From Rikenella sp. (GTDB lineage: Bacteria > Bacteroidota > Bacteroidia > Bacteroidales > Rikenellaceae), in assembly GCA_029054535.1 (NCBI GenBank), contig JAIDFC010000284.1, forward strand, positions 1-8,474: a DNA stretch of 8,474 nt, given 5' to 3'. Shown one piece after another: positions 6,330 to 8,474 of this stretch. Numbering within the stretch: position 1 is the stretch's first letter; the number at the start of each line of letters is the position of its first letter. The notes beneath the pieces were generated by a model. The model ran no database searches. It saw nothing but the letters and a program-made list of their open reading frames with translations, and was not told where the DNA came from. Position numbers and translations under genes: made by a program.

Positions 6330-7190
6330 ATGAATTACATAGAGTACAACATTCAAGTAGCGAGTCAAGAAGCCGGCGAGATAGTAGTGGCCGAGCTTTC
6401 GGAACTGGGTTTCGAGAGTTTTTCGGACTATCTGCCCGACGGCTTCATGCCGGGGGCGGGGAGTGTGAAGGGGTATATTCCGGCCGAGGCGGAGCGGGAT
6501 ATGCACGCGCGCATTCAAAATTTCCTGTACACGGAGGGATATTCTTACGAACGGGCGGAGATCGAACAGCAGAACTGGAATGCGGAATGGGAATCGCATT
6601 TCGAGCCGATCGACATTCAGCAAGGGGCTTGTTACATCCGCGCTCCGTTCCACCCGAGCCGGGAAGGAGACGCTCCGCGACACGAGATCGTCATCATGCC
6701 GAAGATGTCGTTCGGCACGGGGCATCACGCGACGACCTATCTGATGGCGGAACAGATGCTGGCTATGAACTTCGGCGGCGCGTCGGTCTTGGACATGGGG
6801 TGCGGAACCGGGATTCTGGCGATCCTGGCCGCACAACGGGGAGCTGTGGTGGTGGATGCGGTGGACATCGACGAGTGGGCCTACGAAAACTGCCTCGAAA
6901 ACATCCAGACCAACCGGGTCGAGACCGTCGTTTGTCCGATCTTGGGCGACGTGTCGGCGATCGGGGGAAAAGTGTACGACTATATATTGGCCAACATCAA
7001 CCGGAATATCCTGTTGGCCGACATGGAACGCTACGTCTCGGGGTTGCGACCGGGCGGTTTGTTACTGGTAAGCGGCATTCTGGAGCTGGATGTGGACACG
7101 GTGGTCGGGCATGCGCGGAAGCTCGGCCTCGTGCAGACGGCGACCAATACCCGCGAAGGCTGGGCACAGATCACATTCCAGAAATCCTGA
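6330..7190 (+). CDS. prmA: Ribosomal protein L11 methyltransferase
   Basis: The protein has 286 residues, close to the usual 280-300. It methylates ribosomal protein L11 on lysines and the N-terminal amine using S-adenosylmethionine, in the cytoplasm. The N-terminal part (1-70) is the small substrate-recognition domain. A linker with NWNAEWE (82-88) and the PrmA signature FGTGHHATT (128-136) follow. The methyltransferase fold starts with VLDMGCGTG (motif I, 153-161), continues with VDAVDIDEWA (175-184), and has the catalytic-loop motif LANINRNIL (220-228). The ATG at 6330 fits the family start (MNYIEYNI). No Shine-Dalgarno is present (AAAAATACG precedes it). The GNAT gene follows 13 nt later, suggesting an operon. 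Identification is secure. Confidence 0.95.
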   Translation: MNYIEYNIQVASQEAGEIVVAELSELGFESFSDYLPDGFMPGAGSVKGYIPAEAERDMHARIQNFLYTEGYSYERAEIEQQNWNAEWESHFEPIDIQQGACYIRAPFHPSREGDAPRHEIVIMPKMSFGTGHHATTYLMAEQMLAMNFGGASVLDMGCGTGILAILAAQRGAVVVDAVDIDEWAYENCLENIQTNRVETVVCPILGDVSAIGGKVYDYILANINRNILLADMERYVSGLRPGGLLLVSGILELDVDTVVGHARKLGLVQTATNTREGWAQITFQKS

Positions 7191-7203
7191 CCCCCGCGGA
7201 GAG

Positions 7204-7734
7204 ATGTTGCTACAAGACGCCCGTATCCGGTTGCGGGCCATGGAACCGGAAGACTGCGCAGCGATGTACCGGTGGGAAAACGACACGTCGCTGTGGATGC
7301 TGAGCGACACGACACGCCCTTTCTCCAGGGCGGCCTTGGCGGAATTTGTCGCCCAGGCGTCGCAGGACATCTACCAGGCCCGACAAGTGAGGCTGATGAT
7401 CGAACCGCTCGCGAATCACGGCGAAGCGATCGGGTGCGTCGACCTCTTTGCGTTCGACCCGCTGAATCGGCGGGCGGGGGTCGGTATTCTCGTCTACGAA
7501 CCCGGCTTGCGGAGGCAGGGGTATGCTTCGGCAGCCTTGAAATTACTGACGCATTATGCGTTCGACCATTTGGATCTGAGGCAGTTATGGGCGGACGTTC
7601 CGATCTCCAACACGGCGAGTCTCGGCCTCTTCACCCGAGCCGGATTCTCGGGCGATACCGTACGACGCCAATGGGTCCGTCGTGCGGACGGCTCCTATGA
7701 AGACGCCCGATTCTTACAACGATTCAATGACTGA
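7204..7734 (+). CDS. GNAT family N-acetyltransferase
   Basis: The protein has 176 residues with the RimJ/SpeG-like layout: IRLRAMEPEDCAAMYRWEND at the N-terminus (8-27), beta-strands IGCVDLFAFD (76-85) and AGVGILVYEP (91-100), the acetyl-CoA loop RRQGYASAAL (103-112; Q/R-x-x-G-x-A), and ADVPISNTASLGLFTRAGF (130-148), the usual C-terminal binding segment. It transfers an acetyl group from acetyl-CoA to an amine; the substrate may be a polyamine, a ribosomal protein N-terminus or an antibiotic, and cannot be told. I chose the ATG at 7204. The frame is open back into prmA, but the upstream residues are unlike the family, and GGAGAG lies directly before this ATG. It follows prmA by 13 nt, a pairing that would fit ribosomal protein acetylation but is not proof. 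It ends 23 nt before the right repeat array. Confidence 0.88.
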   Translation: MLLQDARIRLRAMEPEDCAAMYRWENDTSLWMLSDTTRPFSRAALAEFVAQASQDIYQARQVRLMIEPLANHGEAIGCVDLFAFDPLNRRAGVGILVYEPGLRRQGYASAALKLLTHYAFDHLDLRQLWADVPISNTASLGLFTRAGFSGDTVRRQWVRRADGSYEDARFLQRFND

Positions 7735-7757
7735 GCGGGTCGATCCTGTTTCTTGAT

Positions 7758-7890
7758 CCTCTCCCTATTCCTGGAGTCAACGGTGCCGCTGGGCACTCCA
7801 ACCGGGCCTGCCGGGCGAGAAAAATGTCGCAGCTGAGATAGTTGGGTATTACCCCTCCTCAAAGGGAATCGTCGACGACCAACTATACCC
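7758..7890 (-). repeat. Right copy of the large inverted repeat
   Basis: The minus strand here aligns with plus-strand 1569-1691, with gaps of 9 nt and 1 nt. It covers the second two thirds of cassette F and the cassette-end repeat. The two copies lie in opposite orientation about 6.1 kb apart. Confidence 0.8.
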
Positions 7891-7947
7891 GCTCCGGCCG
7901 GCGTACTACACCGCACCGAAATTACCGGCGCGGTTGCCCGGAGCCGG
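7765..7947 (-). pseudogene. Cassette F: in-frame cassette with three stop codons
   Basis: The 61-codon segment runs from PAPGNR to LQE and TAG without any frameshift, 60 residues against 61 in cassettes B and C. It is broken by TAG at codon 14, TAA at codon 33 and TGA at codon 57. Codons 14 and 33 align with tyrosine codons in cassette C, and codon 57 with the cysteine of RCLQE, so each stop can arise by a third-base change. GYSWSSTIPF (20-29) is intact and closely matches cassette A at the DNA level. It cannot make the domain as read. It ends 31 nt from the GNAT stop. Confidence 0.65.
7783..7796. repeat. 14-bp dyad element, inverted copy of 1653-1666
   Basis: The minus strand reads GTGCCCAGCGGCAC, identical to the left copy. 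It lies inside the tail of cassette F, 4 nt before CTCCAGGAATAG-type end sequence. Confidence 0.5.
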
Positions 7948-7960
7948 GTTTGTTCGCTCC

Positions 7961-8146
7961 CTATTCCTGGAGGCAACGCAACTGAAGACCGTACGTACGA
8001 GCGCCGTAATCGTTCGGGAAGACCGCATTGACATTGTAGTACAACCGATAGGCGTTGCTTTCCGTAACGGACGATGCCCAGCTGCACCCGCGGACGCCAA
8101 CGTAGATCAACATGCCATTTCCGCTGCTGCGGAGGCCCGGAGCCGG
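7961..8146 (-). pseudogene. Cassette B: intact Fib_succ_major-like C-terminal cassette
   Basis: An uninterrupted 61-codon frame runs from PAPGLR to LRCLQE and TAG. The pattern GNGMLIYVG (9-17), CSWASS (21-26), NAYRLYYN (31-38), P44 and YGLQLRC (52-58) fits the same domain tail as cassettes A and C, although GYSWSS has become GCSWAS. The frame stays open upstream to 8185 through the linker, but that start is a CTCCAGG-derived stretch with no ribosome binding site. Only 13 nt separate its stop from the start of cassette F, and 23 nt separate it from the end of cassette C, so there is no room for a promoter or an N-terminal part of a protein. It is a candidate silent donor. It shares exact length with C and 30 of 61 residues by my alignment. 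Confidence 0.65.
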
Positions 8147-8169
8147 GAGATTCGCTCCGTCCTCTCTCC

Positions 8170-8355
8170 CTATTCCTGGAGGCAACGCGTCTGAAAACCG
8201 TATCCACTGCGACTGTTGTAACCTGGAGTGAGCCGATTGGGATAGAAATCCAAGTTATAGGCATTGTGTTCCGTACTTGTCGACGACCAGCCGTATCCGC
8301 CGAAGCCGACGTAATACAACTGCCCGTTTGTATGGTGGCGGATGCCCGGAGCCGG
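8170..8355 (-). pseudogene. Cassette C: intact Fib_succ_major-like C-terminal cassette
   Basis: An uninterrupted 61-codon frame runs from PAPGIR to TRCLQE and TAG. TNGQLYYVGFGGYGWSST (9-26), NAYNLDF (31-37) and YGFQTRC (52-58) make this the copy closest to the family consensus. The frame is open further upstream to an ATG at 8448, which passes in another frame through the end of cassette G and then reads the linker (EVPLGTRIGPFGREN) into PAPG. That linker has a better protein-like look than the other linkers, so a continuous longer product cannot be excluded. The lack of a signal peptide and of the rest of the domain argues that it is a C-terminal fragment. The spacing to cassette B is 23 nt. 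Confidence 0.65.
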
Positions 8356-8410
8356 ATTTTCTCGACCGAATGGCCCGATTCGAGTGCCGAGCGGCACCTC
8401 CGTCCTCTCC
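8356..8410 (-). repeat. Linker between cassettes G and C with dyad GTGCCG-CT-CGGCAC
   Basis: It contains the perfect-arm dyad at 8384-8397, followed on the minus strand by TCGAATCGGGCCATTCGG and GAGAAAATCCGG. Over about 50 nt it differs from the left linker (1691-1741) by a few substitutions and one base gap. It is the longest of the right-hand linkers (55 nt, against 23 and 13). Confidence 0.7.
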
Positions 8411-8474
8411 CTATTCCTGGAGGCAACGCAACGGAAGACCGCGCGCACGGCCGCCGCTGTTATCCGGATAGATC
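8411..8474 (-). CDS. Cassette G: C-terminal end of a Fib_succ_major-like protein, cut by the window edge
   Basis: Twenty codons and a TAG are visible: IYPDNSGG-RARGLPL then RCLQE. They match the tails of cassettes A-C (P44, the conserved G53 and RCLQE), with QL replaced by PL. The 5' part lies beyond the right edge. It may be another short cassette, or it may be the true C-terminus of a full-length expressed surface protein, of which C, B and F would be downstream silent copies. The window cannot decide this. Confidence 0.5.
   Translation of the reverse strand, partial: IYPDNSGGRARGLPLRCLQE

Noticed and set aside
5335..6333. Plus-strand frame running through the end of fhs towards prmA
   Set aside because: Out-of-frame reading of fhs, rich in Gly, Arg and Ala, whose tail in the gap has no recognisable motif.
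7090..7203. Longer start for the GNAT gene inside prmA
   Set aside because: The added 38 residues overlap prmA in another frame and do not resemble the family. The ATG at 7204 gives a normal GNAT start.
7758..8474. Diversity-generating retroelement called from the variable cassettes
   Set aside because: The domain type is a known target, but no reverse transcriptase or template repeat lies in the window, and many differences are silent or not adenine-directed.
7758..8474. Integron cassette array with attC sites
   Set aside because: Cassette ends lack the attC R-box pairs and extended imperfect palindrome, the units lack start codons, and no integrase is seen.

Overview
The window looks like a GC-rich Bacteroidetes chromosome, most likely a Rikenellaceae/Alistipes-type gut bacterium. 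This is inferred from the Bacteroidetes-type -7 boxes (TAnnTTTG) before lrgA and fhs, the mostly absent Shine-Dalgarno sequences, the gene families present, and protein fragments of the Fibrobacter succinogenes major paralogous type (Fib_succ_major, TIGR02145-like). No gene here fixes the genus.

Layout. 1-1053 (minus): an lrgA-lrgB (cidA-cidB) membrane pair, with lrgB running off the left edge. 1072-1835: about 760 nt with no conventional gene. It holds a plus-strand array of three short Fib_succ_major-like C-terminal cassettes (A, E, H) with conserved linkers. 1836-4294 (minus): a family 4-type glycosyltransferase followed 14 nt later by a secreted S37-type serine peptidase. 4394-7734 (plus): fhs (formate-tetrahydrofolate ligase), a 265-nt gap with a strong hairpin, prmA (ribosomal protein L11 methyltransferase) and a GNAT acetyltransferase 13 nt behind it. 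7758-8474: a second array of four cassettes (F, B, C, G), on the minus strand.

The five central genes are ordinary metabolic, envelope and ribosome-modification genes. The unusual part is what surrounds them. Seven 60-66 codon cassettes share nearly identical ends: an N-terminal PAPG-x-R and a C-terminal RCLQE followed by TAG, then a conserved CCAGGAATAGGGAG repeat. Their centres are very different. None has a convincing start or ribosome binding site. Three are intact (A, B, C), one is cut by the window edge (G), and three are decayed (E, F, H). The two arrays point towards each other, so the central block is framed by inverted repeats. The organisation resembles silent-cassette antigenic-variation loci, with Borrelia vls as an architectural analogy only. 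No recombinase or reverse transcriptase is visible here, so a mechanism is not established.
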